The notes beneath the pieces were generated by a model that was not told the DNA's origin, did not search any database, and saw nothing but the letters and a program-made list of their open reading frames with translations. This document shows, piece by piece, positions 8,801-15,922 of a DNA stretch of 64,000 nt. The stretch covers positions 157,809 to 221,808 of the forward strand of contig NZ_JBQHTK010000003.1 in the NCBI RefSeq assembly GCF_052065755.1, read 5' to 3'. A program made the position numbers and the translations under genes. The DNA comes from Allocoprococcus sp004560705 (GTDB taxonomy: Bacteria > Bacillota > Clostridia > Lachnospirales > Lachnospiraceae). How positions within the stretch are numbered: position 1 is the stretch's first letter; each line of letters starts with the position of its first letter.

Positions 8801-9262
8801 AAACCTATATTCTCTTCCATTTTCTACAGTGAGAATACACGCTTCAATCTCTTCAATCGGCATCAGAAAATCCATCAAGGCATCAAAAGTCGTTATGATA
8901 CTGGCTGATTTTTCTTCACTGCCCGCTTCATTCGATTCGATCAGTCTCTGAACGACTTCCATACGCTGTTTGATCAGAAGTTTCCCGTGGATGTCCGCCT
9001 GATAAAATAACAGGTCTTTTGCCGGATAATAACAGACATTCTCATCAAGGAAACGGTATTCCTCGTACATCTGTTTTGCCTTTTCTTCATTAGAAAGAAC
9101 GATGAGTGTGCAAGGGCAGCCATCGCTAAGCGCATAAATCATATGAGTTTTTTGTGAAGTCACACATCCTGATAGCAGCAGCATTCCCGGTTTTTTCCGT
9201 TTCTCTTTGTATATTTCCTCAAACTCTGCCAATTCTCTCAGCGGGGCTGTAAATGCTTTCAT
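5897..9262 (-). CDS. mfd: Transcription-repair coupling factor Mfd
   Basis: 1121 aa, close to the usual length. Mfd removes RNA polymerase stalled at DNA lesions and recruits UvrA. In order: UvrB-like N-terminal module, CarD-like RNA polymerase interaction domain (DYVVHENHGLGIYRGIEKI), superfamily 2 translocase with Walker A GDVGFGKTE near residue 600, DEEQRFG (motif II), TATPIPRTL (motif III), QLRGRVGRS (motif VI), and a TRCF C-terminal domain (NEYQKLDIYKRIA). I chose the ATG at 9262 with AAGGAG nine bases upstream rather than a TTG ten codons earlier. It lies 38 bases after pth and is probably co-transcribed with it. Confidence 0.97.
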   Translation of the reverse strand: MKAFTAPLRELAEFEEIYKEKRKKPGMLLLSGCVTSQKTHMIYALSDGCPCTLIVLSNEEKAKQMYEEYRFLDENVCYYPAKDLLFYQADIHGKLLIKQRMEVVQRLIESNEAGSEEKSASIITTFDALMDFLMPIEEIEACILTVENGREYRFEELTRKIAQLGYEREVQVEGPGQFAVRGGILDIYPLTEELPIRIEFWGDEVDSIRTFDVDSQRSVENLERIVIYPSEELKSDNNSVSFIDYFNVKNTNLFLDEPVRLIEVGTRIEEEVVNARKMRALADNEDREGTPEPLFYTTEEVVKKLNHFCSVGMCALENKCKPFLVKEQFHLQTQSVNPYNNSFEMLTHDLKRLKRNGYRVILLSGSRTRAKRLAEDLRDYDLSSYYNEDPMREVLPGEIMVCYGHAAVGYEYSMIKFVVISETDIFGKTKKKKKRKSYDGQKIQNFSDLKPGDYVVHENHGLGIYRGIEKIEVDKVTKDYMKISYADGGNLYILATQLDLIQKYASADAKKPKLNRLGGQEWKKTKTRVKGAVQQIAKDLVELYAARQEKEGFVYEKDTVWQKEFEEMFPFEETEDQLMAIEATKRDMESPKIMDRLICGDVGFGKTEIAIRAAFKAVQDGKQVVYLVPTTILAQQHYNTFVQRMKEFPVRVDLLCRFRTPAEQKKTLTDLTKGQVDILIGTHRVLSKDVQFKDLGLLIIDEEQRFGVQHKEKIKKLKENVDVLTLTATPIPRTLHMSLIGIRDMSVLEEAPMDRMPIQTYVMEYNDEMVREAIQRELSRQGQVYYVYNRVKDIADMTARIQALVPEANVAFAHGQMREHQLEHIMYDFINGEIDVLISTTIIETGLDISNVNTIIIHDADRMGLSQLYQLRGRVGRSNRMAYAFLLYKRDKLLKEVAEKRLAAIREFTDLGSGVKIAMRDLEIRGAGNLLGEEQHGHMEAVGYDLYCKMLNEAVRQQKGEIPEDTYTTTIDLNIDAFIPPTYIPNEYQKLDIYKRIAAIETEEEREDMLEELIDRFGEPPKKVQQLLTIAQIKAFAHSSYIIAIEQKGEDYQFTMYEKAKVSAQKIPVLLDKYKGALTFKVDVNPYFIYRKLRKTKKEKDEQVLENVKQIIADIHELIEE

Positions 9263-9300
9263 TTCCAATTGCTCCTTATTCTTTCTAAGCAAGGATCATT

Positions 9301-9882
9301 TTATTCATTATCCTTACGTTTCCTGTTATACTTGTTCATAGCCTGATCGATTTCTCCAGCTGTGATCATAGCCACCGCTTCCGCAGCACACTCAAAGCCT
9401 TCTTTTATCAATTCCCGATCTTCTTTTGAAAAACGGCCGAGCACATAATCTGCCAGATCGTATCCTTTCGGTTTTTCTCCGACTCCGACTTTAATCCGCT
9501 GGAAAACAGAAGTCCCCAGATTTGCTATAATGTTCTTTATTCCATTATGCCCACCCGCACTTCCTTTCTTACGGATTCGGAGCTGTCCCACATCCAGGCT
9601 GATATCATCAAAAATAATCAGCAGTTCCGTTTCCGGATCCACTTTGTAATACTCGACCAGGCTTCTTACGCTTTCCCCACTCAGATTCATATAGGTCTGT
9701 GGTTTTGCCAGGATCACTTTCTGCCCGCCAATGATTCCCTTTCCAATGTACGCTCTGTGTTTTTTTGTATCTACAGCTATATTATATTTTTCCGCAAGCA
9801 GATCTATCACATCAAATCCAACATTGTGTCGTGTTCCCTGATATTTATCATCCGGGTTTCCAAGTCCAACTATAACCAACAT
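9301..9882 (-). CDS. pth: Peptidyl-tRNA hydrolase
   Basis: 193 aa, full length. It cleaves peptidyl-tRNA released by ribosome drop-off. Family signatures are VGLGNPDDKYQGTRHNVGF with the catalytic His19, the DDISLDVG motif carrying the catalytic Asp, and GSAGGHNGIKNI. The ATG at 9882 is preferred over an in-frame GTG at 9891: the GTG lies inside the AGAGGTGA ribosome site. The pth-mfd order is common in Firmicutes. Confidence 0.96.
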   Translation of the reverse strand: MLVIVGLGNPDDKYQGTRHNVGFDVIDLLAEKYNIAVDTKKHRAYIGKGIIGGQKVILAKPQTYMNLSGESVRSLVEYYKVDPETELLIIFDDISLDVGQLRIRKKGSAGGHNGIKNIIANLGTSVFQRIKVGVGEKPKGYDLADYVLGRFSKEDRELIKEGFECAAEAVAMITAGEIDQAMNKYNRKRKDNE

Positions 9883-10034
9883 TTTAATCACCTCTGCATT
9901 TTTCTTGCTTTATGATACCAGACACTTTCTTTTTTGTCACGCCATAGAATGCATATTTTCCTGCATTCATTCATATATTGTGTTAAACAGCATGCAACTG
10001 GATATTCAAAAAGAAATGTATTTGGGGGGTTTTC

Positions 10035-10466
10035 ATGAGTTCCAAAACCAAAATCATCGTCTTGCACATGAAAGAAATTATTTATACAGCAGTATTTGCT
10101 GTTTTCGGCATTTTGATCCTATGCCTGCTTTTCTTTATGTTTTCTTCTGGGAATGGCAAGCATAGCGATGTCCGTAAAACATATAATCCCGGTGTCTATA
10201 CCTCTTCTGTTCATCTGAACAATACCGATTTGAATGTAGAAGTTGCTGTGGATGAGACCCGGATTCAGTCCATACGAATCAGCAATCTGGATGAATCTGT
10301 TGCTGCCATGTATCCTCTTCTTCAACCGGCAATCGAAGAGATTGCCCAACAGATCTGTGACACACAATCACTTGAAAACATTGAACTGCCGTCCGACACT
10401 CCTTACACCTCACAGCTCCTCCTGAATGCCATCGACGAAGCGCTCAAAAAAGCCGTAGTTTCATGA
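10035..10466 (+). CDS. Membrane-anchored small protein with FMN-binding-like domain
   Basis: 143 aa. Residues 14-36 form one membrane anchor, and the rest is predicted extracellular. YNPGVYTSSVHLNNTDLNVEVAVDETRI resembles the start of the FMN-bind fold, in which a short peptide precedes repeated beta strands, and DTPYTSQLLLNAIDEAL matches its end. I do not see a clear flavin-accepting Ser/Thr motif, so cofactor binding is unproven. A run of six G precedes the ATG by five bases. The gene stands alone and its stop codon lies inside its own terminator hairpin. Confidence 0.55.
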   Translation: MSSKTKIIVLHMKEIIYTAVFAVFGILILCLLFFMFSSGNGKHSDVRKTYNPGVYTSSVHLNNTDLNVEVAVDETRIQSIRISNLDESVAAMYPLLQPAIEEIAQQICDTQSLENIELPSDTPYTSQLLLNAIDEALKKAVVS

Positions 10467-10476
10467 CTACGGCTTT
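10449..10476. terminator. Terminator overlapping the end of the FMN-bind-like gene
   Basis: An 11-bp stem (10449-10459 with 10466-10476), followed by T-rich sequence. The TGA stop (10464-10466) is in the loop and stem. Confidence 0.75.
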
Positions 10477-10519
10477 ATCGGCTTTTCACCTGAAAATAAC
10501 AAGAACATCTATTTTCTGA

Positions 10520-10783
10520 CTATCCTTCTACAATCAGATACTGTCCGTTCGGAAGTTCAAATACCTCAGAAGCATCTTCCAGCTCTTCATCGCTCATGCC
10601 TTCCACATCGGCTCCGCTTTCCTCAAAATATTCTCTTACTTCTCTGACAGAGTCAACAATCACTGCCATACAGTCCTCCAGAAATGCCTCTGCTTCTTCC
10701 AGTGTATCAGCCACCGGTTCATCGAATAATTGTGACTGCATCTTCAAAAACGTTCTCAGGCACTCCTCATCATACTCATACAT
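10520..10783 (-). CDS. Small acidic protein, function unknown
   Basis: 87 aa and strongly acidic (MYEYDEECLRTF..., then EAEAFLEDCMAVIVDSVREVREYFEESGADVEGMSDEELEDASEVFELPNG). Probably helical and cytoplasmic, with no signal peptide or membrane segment. I do not recognise the family. It lies 50 bases downstream of the HAD phosphatase on the same strand, with a GGGAGGG ribosome site at the ATG, so it is probably in that operon. Confidence 0.6.
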   Translation of the reverse strand: MYEYDEECLRTFLKMQSQLFDEPVADTLEEAEAFLEDCMAVIVDSVREVREYFEESGADVEGMSDEELEDASEVFELPNGQYLIVEG

Positions 10784-10833
10784 TTCGATAACCCTCCCTT
10801 TATCTCGATCGCGCTTATATTCTGCGCTTTGTA

Positions 10834-11484
10834 TTACAGGAATCTAAGCAGCTCATCAGCGTGGTCTATGGTCACATCAACCCCTGACCTCTCCAATATC
10901 TCTTTTGATCGGAATCCCCAGTTCACACCGACCGTAAAAACCTGCGCGTTCTTCCCGGTCTGAACGTCCACTTCTGAATCCCCCACATAGATTACTTCAT
11001 CTTTCTTGATTCCAAGGTCTTTTGTAATTTCAAAAAGTCCCGCCGGATCCGGCTTCTTCGGAAATCCGTCACGCTGTCCGCGTATCTCGTCAAACATCCC
11101 TCTGCCGAATATACTTTCAACTACGTCCACAGCCTGCTGATGCGGTTTGTTCGTAAATACTGCAATCGCAAGCCCACGGCTCTTCAGTTCCTCAAGAAGA
11201 GAAAGAATCCCTTCATACGGGGCAACATGATACGTACACTTTTCACTGAACACTCTGCCGAATATCTGCATTGCATCTTCGATCCTTTCAAGTTCCACAT
11301 CTCCGGTTGCCCGAAGGGCACGTTCCACCAGACATCTGGCACCGTCTCCCACAAAGCCGCGACACTGCTCACGTGAAATCATCTTCACTCCCAATTGCTT
11401 CAAAGTCTCATTTACCGAATACCACAGGGAATCCAAAGTATCTGTCAGGGTTCCATCTAAATCAAAAATACATGCCTTATACAT
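10834..11484 (-). CDS. HAD-superfamily phosphatase (phosphoglycolate phosphatase-like)
   Basis: 216 aa. Motif I is FDLDGTLTDT (nucleophile Asp8, acid Asp10), motif II VFTNKPH, motif III the Lys of FPKKPDP and motif IV YVGDSEVDVQTGKNA. The helical cap between motifs I and II is of the Gph/PgmB type (subclass I). The substrate cannot be told from sequence; phosphoglycolate or a sugar phosphate are candidates. AAGGAGAGC precedes the ATG. It lies 68 bases downstream of sigG on the same strand. Confidence 0.85.
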   Translation of the reverse strand: MYKACIFDLDGTLTDTLDSLWYSVNETLKQLGVKMISREQCRGFVGDGARCLVERALRATGDVELERIEDAMQIFGRVFSEKCTYHVAPYEGILSLLEELKSRGLAIAVFTNKPHQQAVDVVESIFGRGMFDEIRGQRDGFPKKPDPAGLFEITKDLGIKKDEVIYVGDSEVDVQTGKNAQVFTVGVNWGFRSKEILERSGVDVTIDHADELLRFL

Positions 11485-11552
11485 TGCTGCTCTCCTTTTC
11501 TATGACTATAATAGTATGAACCCTGTCAAATTTCAATATAAAATTCGATTTT

Positions 11553-12335
11553 CTATTCTGTTTTCAAATATTGACGCATCAGACGCAGTGCATTCTTTTC
11601 CAGACGGCTGACCTGCGCTTGAGAGATTCGGATTTCCCGTGCCACTTCCATCTGGGTTTTTCCCTCAAAAAAACGAAGCTGAATGATATACCTTTCTCTC
11701 TCGTCCAAATGTTCCATTGCCGCCTGCAGGGAAAGATCCTCCACCCATTTTTCCTCCCTGTTCTTTTTGTCACTGATCTGATCCATTACATAGAGCGCGT
11801 CTCCACTGTCATTATAGACCGGCTCATTCAAACTTACCGGCGCCTGGATCGCGTCCAGTGCATAGACGATTTCTTCCTTTGATATTCCAATTTCATCCGC
11901 TATTTCCTGAACTGTAGGTTCTTTCATATTTCTTTTCATGTAATTTTCTTTCGCATAGATCGCTTTATAAGCGGTATCACGCAAGGATCTGCTGACCCGT
12001 ATTGAATTATTATCCCTCATATAGCGTCGGATCTCGCCAATGATCATTGGGACTGCATATGTTGAGAATTTCACCTCCAATTCCGGATTAAAATTATTGA
12101 TTGCCTTTATTAGCCCGATACAACCGATCTGGAACAGATCGTCCGGATTCTCGTTCGTGCTTCCGAAACGTTTGATCACACTGAGGACGAGGCGGAGATT
12201 TCCCTTGATATACTCTTCTTTTGCTGTCTCGTCACCTTCCTTAATTCTTGCAAACAAGGCATCTTTTTCCTCATCATTCAGAAGCGGAAGCTTTGCTGTA
12301 TTTACTCCACAGATTTCAACCTTATTCAATGCCAT
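11553..12335 (-). CDS. sigG: Forespore-specific RNA polymerase sigma factor SigG
   Basis: 260 aa. The N-terminal MALNKVEICGVNTAKLP is the SigG hallmark sequence. Region 2 (GNLRLVLSVIKRF ... DDLFQIGCIGLIKAINNF ... FSTYAVPMIIGEIRRYMRDN) and region 4 (MEVAREIRISQAQVSRLEKNALRLM) are intact. SigG directs late forespore genes after engulfment. The start has AGGAGG 11 bases upstream. A sigma-F-like promoter lies 35 bases before the ATG. Unlike the usual spoIIGA-sigE-sigG row, a plus-strand beta-CASP gene separates it from sigE. Confidence 0.96.
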   Translation of the reverse strand: MALNKVEICGVNTAKLPLLNDEEKDALFARIKEGDETAKEEYIKGNLRLVLSVIKRFGSTNENPDDLFQIGCIGLIKAINNFNPELEVKFSTYAVPMIIGEIRRYMRDNNSIRVSRSLRDTAYKAIYAKENYMKRNMKEPTVQEIADEIGISKEEIVYALDAIQAPVSLNEPVYNDSGDALYVMDQISDKKNREEKWVEDLSLQAAMEHLDERERYIIQLRFFEGKTQMEVAREIRISQAQVSRLEKNALRLMRQYLKTE

Positions 12336-12369
12336 TTCAAGTATCCTCCTAACTCTTTCCAGCTAGTAG

Positions 12370-12399
12370 AATTTTTCTCAAAACATATTTTATTTATAC
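12370..12399 (-). promoter_or_regulatory. Sigma-F/G-like promoter of sigG
   Basis: On the minus strand GTATA (12395-12399), a 15-base spacer, then GAGAAAAATT (12370-12379). The spacing is exact, and the -10 differs at two positions from the sigma-F consensus GGNNANANTR. sigG is a sigma-F target in Bacillus. Confidence 0.5.
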
Positions 12400-12508
12400 A
12401 ATTATAAACAAAATATAAAAAATATTAGTCCTTGACATAATAACTATTATTTTTTCTGAATTTATAGTATAATTAAGATAATAATTCTAACGAAATGAGG
12501 TTGAGCTT

Positions 12509-14125
12509 ATGAAGCTAACATTTATCGGTGCCGCCCACGAAGTCACTGGAAGCTGTCATTATCTTGAAGCCTGTGGTAAGCATATTCTGATCGACTGTGG
12601 TCTGGAACAGGGACCTGACCTTTATGAGAACCAGGACATTCCTGTTTCACCTTCCACGATTGATTATGTGTTGCTGACTCATGCGCATATCGATCATTCA
12701 GGAAAGCTTCCTCTCCTTGTAAAAAATGGATTTAAGGGCGACATTGTCTCTACATTTGCTTCCGCAGATCTGTGCAGCATTATGCTCCGTGACAGTGCAC
12801 ACATCCAGGTTGCCGAAGCTGAGTGGAGAAACAGAAAAGCACGCCGTTCAGGCGGCCCTATGTACGAACCACTCTACGATATGCAGGATGCCCAGAATAC
12901 GATCATGCTACTTGCTCCTGTAGATTACAATCAGAGAATTCAGCTGTGTGAGGGAATCGATGTCCGCTTTACAGACATAGGTCATCTACTGGGTTCCGCC
13001 TGCATAGAGATATGGATCCATGAAAATGGCGTAGAAAAGAAAATCGTTTTTTCGGGCGATGTCGGCAATATCGACCAGCCTCTCATCCGTGATCCCCAGA
13101 ACGTCAGCGATGCAGATTATCTGGTCATTGAGTCTACATATGGTGATCGGATCCACGCTGCCGAGAAGCCGGATTACATTGGCGAACTCACACGGATTCT
13201 CCGTGAAACCTTCGAACGTGGCGGCAATGTCGTGATTCCTTCATTTGCCGTAGGAAGAACTCAGGAGCTCCTGTATTTCTTCCGGGAGATCAAGGAGAAA
13301 AATCTTCTTCCAGAATACAGCAACTTTGAGGTCTATGTAGACAGCCCACTTGCGATCGATGCCACGACTGTATTCCAGAAGAATACTCATTCCTGCTTCG
13401 ACGAGGAAGCTATGGCCCTCATCAATCAGGGTATAAACCCGCTCCTTTTCCCCGGGCTGAAAACGACCATTACAAGTGAGGAATCCAAATTAATCAACTT
13501 TGATGATAAGCCAAAGGTGATTCTCTCTGCTTCCGGTATGTGTGAAGCAGGTCGTATTCGCCACCATCTGAAGCATAATCTATGGCGAAGAGAATGCACT
13601 GTCCTTTTTGTAGGATATCAGGCAGAAGGCACTCTGGGGCGAAAGCTTGTAGAAGGAGCCGACTGCGTGAAGCTGTTCGGCGAGAACATCGAAGTAAATG
13701 CTCATATCGAAATTCTCCAGGGAATCAGCGGTCATGCTGATATGAACGGACTCCTTAACTGGTTAGATGGATTCTCCAAAAAACCTTCACACGTTTTTGT
13801 GGTTCATGGTGAAGATGCAGTAACGGATTCTTTTGCTCATACTATTACCGACCGGTTCCACATACCTGCATTTGCACCTTATTCCGGAGGCGCTGTAGAT
13901 CTTGCAACCGATACCATCTTAAGCCCCGGAATCAAGATCCCCAAAAAGGCAGTCGAAAAACCTGCAAGGCAGCGTGCATCTGCTGCATTCGAGCGAGTGG
14001 TTGCCGCAGCGAAACGTCTCATGAATGTTGTGCTTAAGAACGAAGGTCTCGCCAATAAAGACCTTGCAAAATTTGAAACTCAGATTCAAAATCTGGCAGA
14101 TAAATGGGACAGAGATGATGTTTAA
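12509..14125 (+). CDS. Beta-CASP metallo-beta-lactamase fold protein (putative RNA-processing nuclease)
   Basis: 538 aa. The metallo-beta-lactamase part has HAHIDH, the zinc ligands of VFSGDVG, and GHLLGS. It is followed by beta-CASP features (ESTYGDR, PSFAVGRTQELLY, SASGMCEAGRIRHHL) and an RMMBL end (GISGHADMNGLLNWL, VFVVHGE). This resembles the CPSF-73/YSH1-type RNA-specificity family, so a role in RNA cleavage is likely, though targets are unknown. A helical C-terminal tail of about 60 residues is extra. The ATG has GAGG upstream. It is divergent from sigG and convergent with sigE. Confidence 0.85.
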   Translation: MKLTFIGAAHEVTGSCHYLEACGKHILIDCGLEQGPDLYENQDIPVSPSTIDYVLLTHAHIDHSGKLPLLVKNGFKGDIVSTFASADLCSIMLRDSAHIQVAEAEWRNRKARRSGGPMYEPLYDMQDAQNTIMLLAPVDYNQRIQLCEGIDVRFTDIGHLLGSACIEIWIHENGVEKKIVFSGDVGNIDQPLIRDPQNVSDADYLVIESTYGDRIHAAEKPDYIGELTRILRETFERGGNVVIPSFAVGRTQELLYFFREIKEKNLLPEYSNFEVYVDSPLAIDATTVFQKNTHSCFDEEAMALINQGINPLLFPGLKTTITSEESKLINFDDKPKVILSASGMCEAGRIRHHLKHNLWRRECTVLFVGYQAEGTLGRKLVEGADCVKLFGENIEVNAHIEILQGISGHADMNGLLNWLDGFSKKPSHVFVVHGEDAVTDSFAHTITDRFHIPAFAPYSGGAVDLATDTILSPGIKIPKKAVEKPARQRASAAFERVVAAAKRLMNVVLKNEGLANKDLAKFETQIQNLADKWDRDDV

Positions 14126-14141
14126 TCATCTCTGTTTTTTT
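14109..14141 (+). terminator. Terminator of the beta-CASP gene
   Basis: An 11-bp stem (14109-14119 with 14125-14135), then seven T. It overlaps the stop codon and abuts the sigE stop at 14140. Confidence 0.85.
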
Positions 14142-14877
14142 ATTCATAGCGCACCATTTCTCTGCGCAGCCTCTGCATAATTTTCTTTTCCAGACGCGAA
14201 ATATAAGATTGAGAAATCCCAAGCATATCAGCCACTTCCTTCTGCGTTTTTTCCTCACCTCCCGGCATTCCCAGACCAAACCTCATCTGCACGATGGTTC
14301 TCTCTCTGCTGGAAAGGCGGCTGACGGCCCGAAACAACACTTTTTTCTCCGCTTCATTTTCCATATCACGGTAGATCGTATCTTCTTCTGTTCCGAGAAT
14401 ATCGGAAAGCAGCAGCTCATTTCCATCCCAATCCACATTCAGCGGCTCATCGATGGAAACCTCCATCCTGGTCTTATTATTTCTGCGCAGGTACATGAGA
14501 ATCTCATTTTCTATGCAACGTGAGGCATAAGTTGCCAGCTTGATCTTTTTATCCGGATTAAACGTGTTGATTGCCTTAATAAGTCCGATCGTTCCGATCG
14601 AGATCAGATCCTCGACACCGACTCCTGTATTGTCGAATTTCTTGGCAATGTAGACGACCAGACGCAGATTATGCTCGATCAGCAGCTTCCTCGCCTTTTC
14701 TTCCGTCTCTGTTCCCAGCGCTTCAATCGCCTTCGCTTCTTCCTCTGCTTCCAACGGAGCCGGAAGAATATCCGAGCCGCCGATATAGTGTACATCTTTT
14801 GTCTCCGGAAACAAAAATGTCCGGAATGTGGGTACCATTTTTAATTTAAACTGGTTTGGAACTGCAACTTTTATCAT
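14140..14877 (-). CDS. sigE: Mother-cell sporulation sigma factor SigE (pro-sigma-E)
   Basis: 245 aa. A short N-terminal pro-sequence (MIKVAVPNQFKLKMVPTF...) precedes HYIGGSDILPAPLEAEEE, the conserved region around the processing site. Core motifs are NLRLVVYIAKKF, EDLISIGTIGLIKAINTF, TYASRCIENEILMYLR and a C-terminal helix-turn-helix (QKEVADMLGISQSYISRLEKKI). It is made inactive and cleaved by SpoIIGA. The AGGAGG of its ribosome site lies across the end of spoIIGA. I chose the ATG at 14877; a TTG one codon upstream is also possible. Confidence 0.96.
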   Translation of the reverse strand: MIKVAVPNQFKLKMVPTFRTFLFPETKDVHYIGGSDILPAPLEAEEEAKAIEALGTETEEKARKLLIEHNLRLVVYIAKKFDNTGVGVEDLISIGTIGLIKAINTFNPDKKIKLATYASRCIENEILMYLRRNNKTRMEVSIDEPLNVDWDGNELLLSDILGTEEDTIYRDMENEAEKKVLFRAVSRLSSRERTIVQMRFGLGMPGGEEKTQKEVADMLGISQSYISRLEKKIMQRLRREMVRYE

Positions 14878-14891
14878 CAATTTTACTCCTC

Positions 14892-15683
14892 CTAACAATC
14901 CTCGGGATGCAATATCACATCATAATTTCCATCATTAAACCGTTCCTGTGCCGAAATTCCGAACAGCGGATATTCTATGATTTTCTCGCGCTTTCCATGA
15001 ATGCACATTTTATCGATGGTAAATACTGGCAATACACTTTCATTTTCCTGGATCGTGCAATAAGGAATGTATCTGATATATTGTATTTTTTCCTGTTCCG
15101 TCAATTCTTTCATTGCTTTTTTATCAATTATATGTACTGGCTTACAGCTCAGCGTATCACAAAGACTATTTCCACTATCGATTACTGCCCGGAATGTACA
15201 AACCCTTTCCCGGAAATATAATGTCACTTTGCATCTGCTTTCCTGGAATTTCCACATCATCTCAAGAAAATCCATCACTCTGCACAGCAGATAATAGCTG
15301 CACACTGTAATCGAAAAGCAAAGTACTCCCTCCCGAAAGAATTCACCCATGTACGGCCTGATCCATGTCATAATTCCTCCCATCAGAAAACTGACAATGT
15401 AAAGCAGGATCCATTCCCTGATAAACTCCGAAACGCATGCAGGTCTCAGCGAAACGATCAACATACAGGAATTCACTAATAAATGCATAATCAGAATCTT
15501 GACCGCCGGATACATCGGAATACACATTAAAACACTGACTGAAAACGCTCCCGCAAATGCTCCCAACAGCACATATCCATGTGTGGCAGTACATTTCAAT
15601 GCTCTTTTTACCGCCAGGAGAATCAGATAATCCATCGAAAAATTGACCAGAAAAAATACATCTAAATATATTTCATACTGCAC
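14892..15683 (-). CDS. spoIIGA: Sporulation sigma-E processing peptidase SpoIIGA
   Basis: 263 aa. About five membrane helices in residues 1-150 are followed by a cytoplasmic aspartic-protease-like domain with DSGNSLCDTLSCKPV, where the Asp of DSGN is the predicted catalytic residue (DTGN in Bacillus). It cleaves pro-sigma-E in response to forespore signals. The start is GTG at 15683 with GAGGG upstream. It forms a two-gene unit with sigE and has a spoIIG-like promoter at 15736-15768. Confidence 0.94.
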   Translation of the reverse strand: MQYEIYLDVFFLVNFSMDYLILLAVKRALKCTATHGYVLLGAFAGAFSVSVLMCIPMYPAVKILIMHLLVNSCMLIVSLRPACVSEFIREWILLYIVSFLMGGIMTWIRPYMGEFFREGVLCFSITVCSYYLLCRVMDFLEMMWKFQESRCKVTLYFRERVCTFRAVIDSGNSLCDTLSCKPVHIIDKKAMKELTEQEKIQYIRYIPYCTIQENESVLPVFTIDKMCIHGKREKIIEYPLFGISAQERFNDGNYDVILHPEDC

Positions 15684-15735
15684 GTTTTTCCCTCTTTCTT
15701 TTGAATCAAATCGATTTGGTACTCAAGCAAACCTT

Positions 15736-15768
15736 ATTATAGACAATCGTCCCCTCAGATTTTGTCAA
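15736..15768 (-). promoter_or_regulatory. spoIIG-type promoter with 21-base spacer
   Basis: On the minus strand perfect TTGACA (15763-15768) and TATAAT (15736-15741) are separated by 21 bases. The Bacillus spoIIG promoter likewise has an over-long spacer (22) and depends on Spo0A~P. Confidence 0.7.
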
Positions 15769-15793
15769 ACAGTGAGGAGCGTTCTTATTTTCA

Positions 15794-15800
15794 CTCGACA
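15794..15800 (-). promoter_or_regulatory. Spo0A-box-like site
   Basis: TGTCGAG on the minus strand, one mismatch from the 0A box TGTCGAA, about 26 bases upstream of the spoIIGA -35. TTTGTCAAA-like sites at 15762-15769 and 15830-15838 (plus strand) are weaker candidates. Confidence 0.45.
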
Positions 15801-15875
15801 CCACTAAACACAGGAATTCGGAATGACTTTTGTCAAATTTTCACAAAAAAGGCTGTCGTATAAATGAGCATAAAA

Positions 15876-15906
15876 AAAGACGCAACATAAAATATGTTGC
15901 GTCTTT
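15876..15906 (-). terminator. Terminator of ftsZ and the division cluster
   Basis: A perfect 14-bp stem (15876-15889 with 15893-15906) with a 3-base loop and eight T on the minus strand, 17 bases after the ftsZ stop. Confidence 0.9.
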
Positions 15907-15922
15907 CGACAAAAATATAAAA

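Noticed and set aside
12432..12473. TTGACA and TATAAT before the beta-CASP gene as a promoter
   Set aside because: The two boxes are 30 bases apart, too far for one promoter; no better pair was found, so none is annotated.
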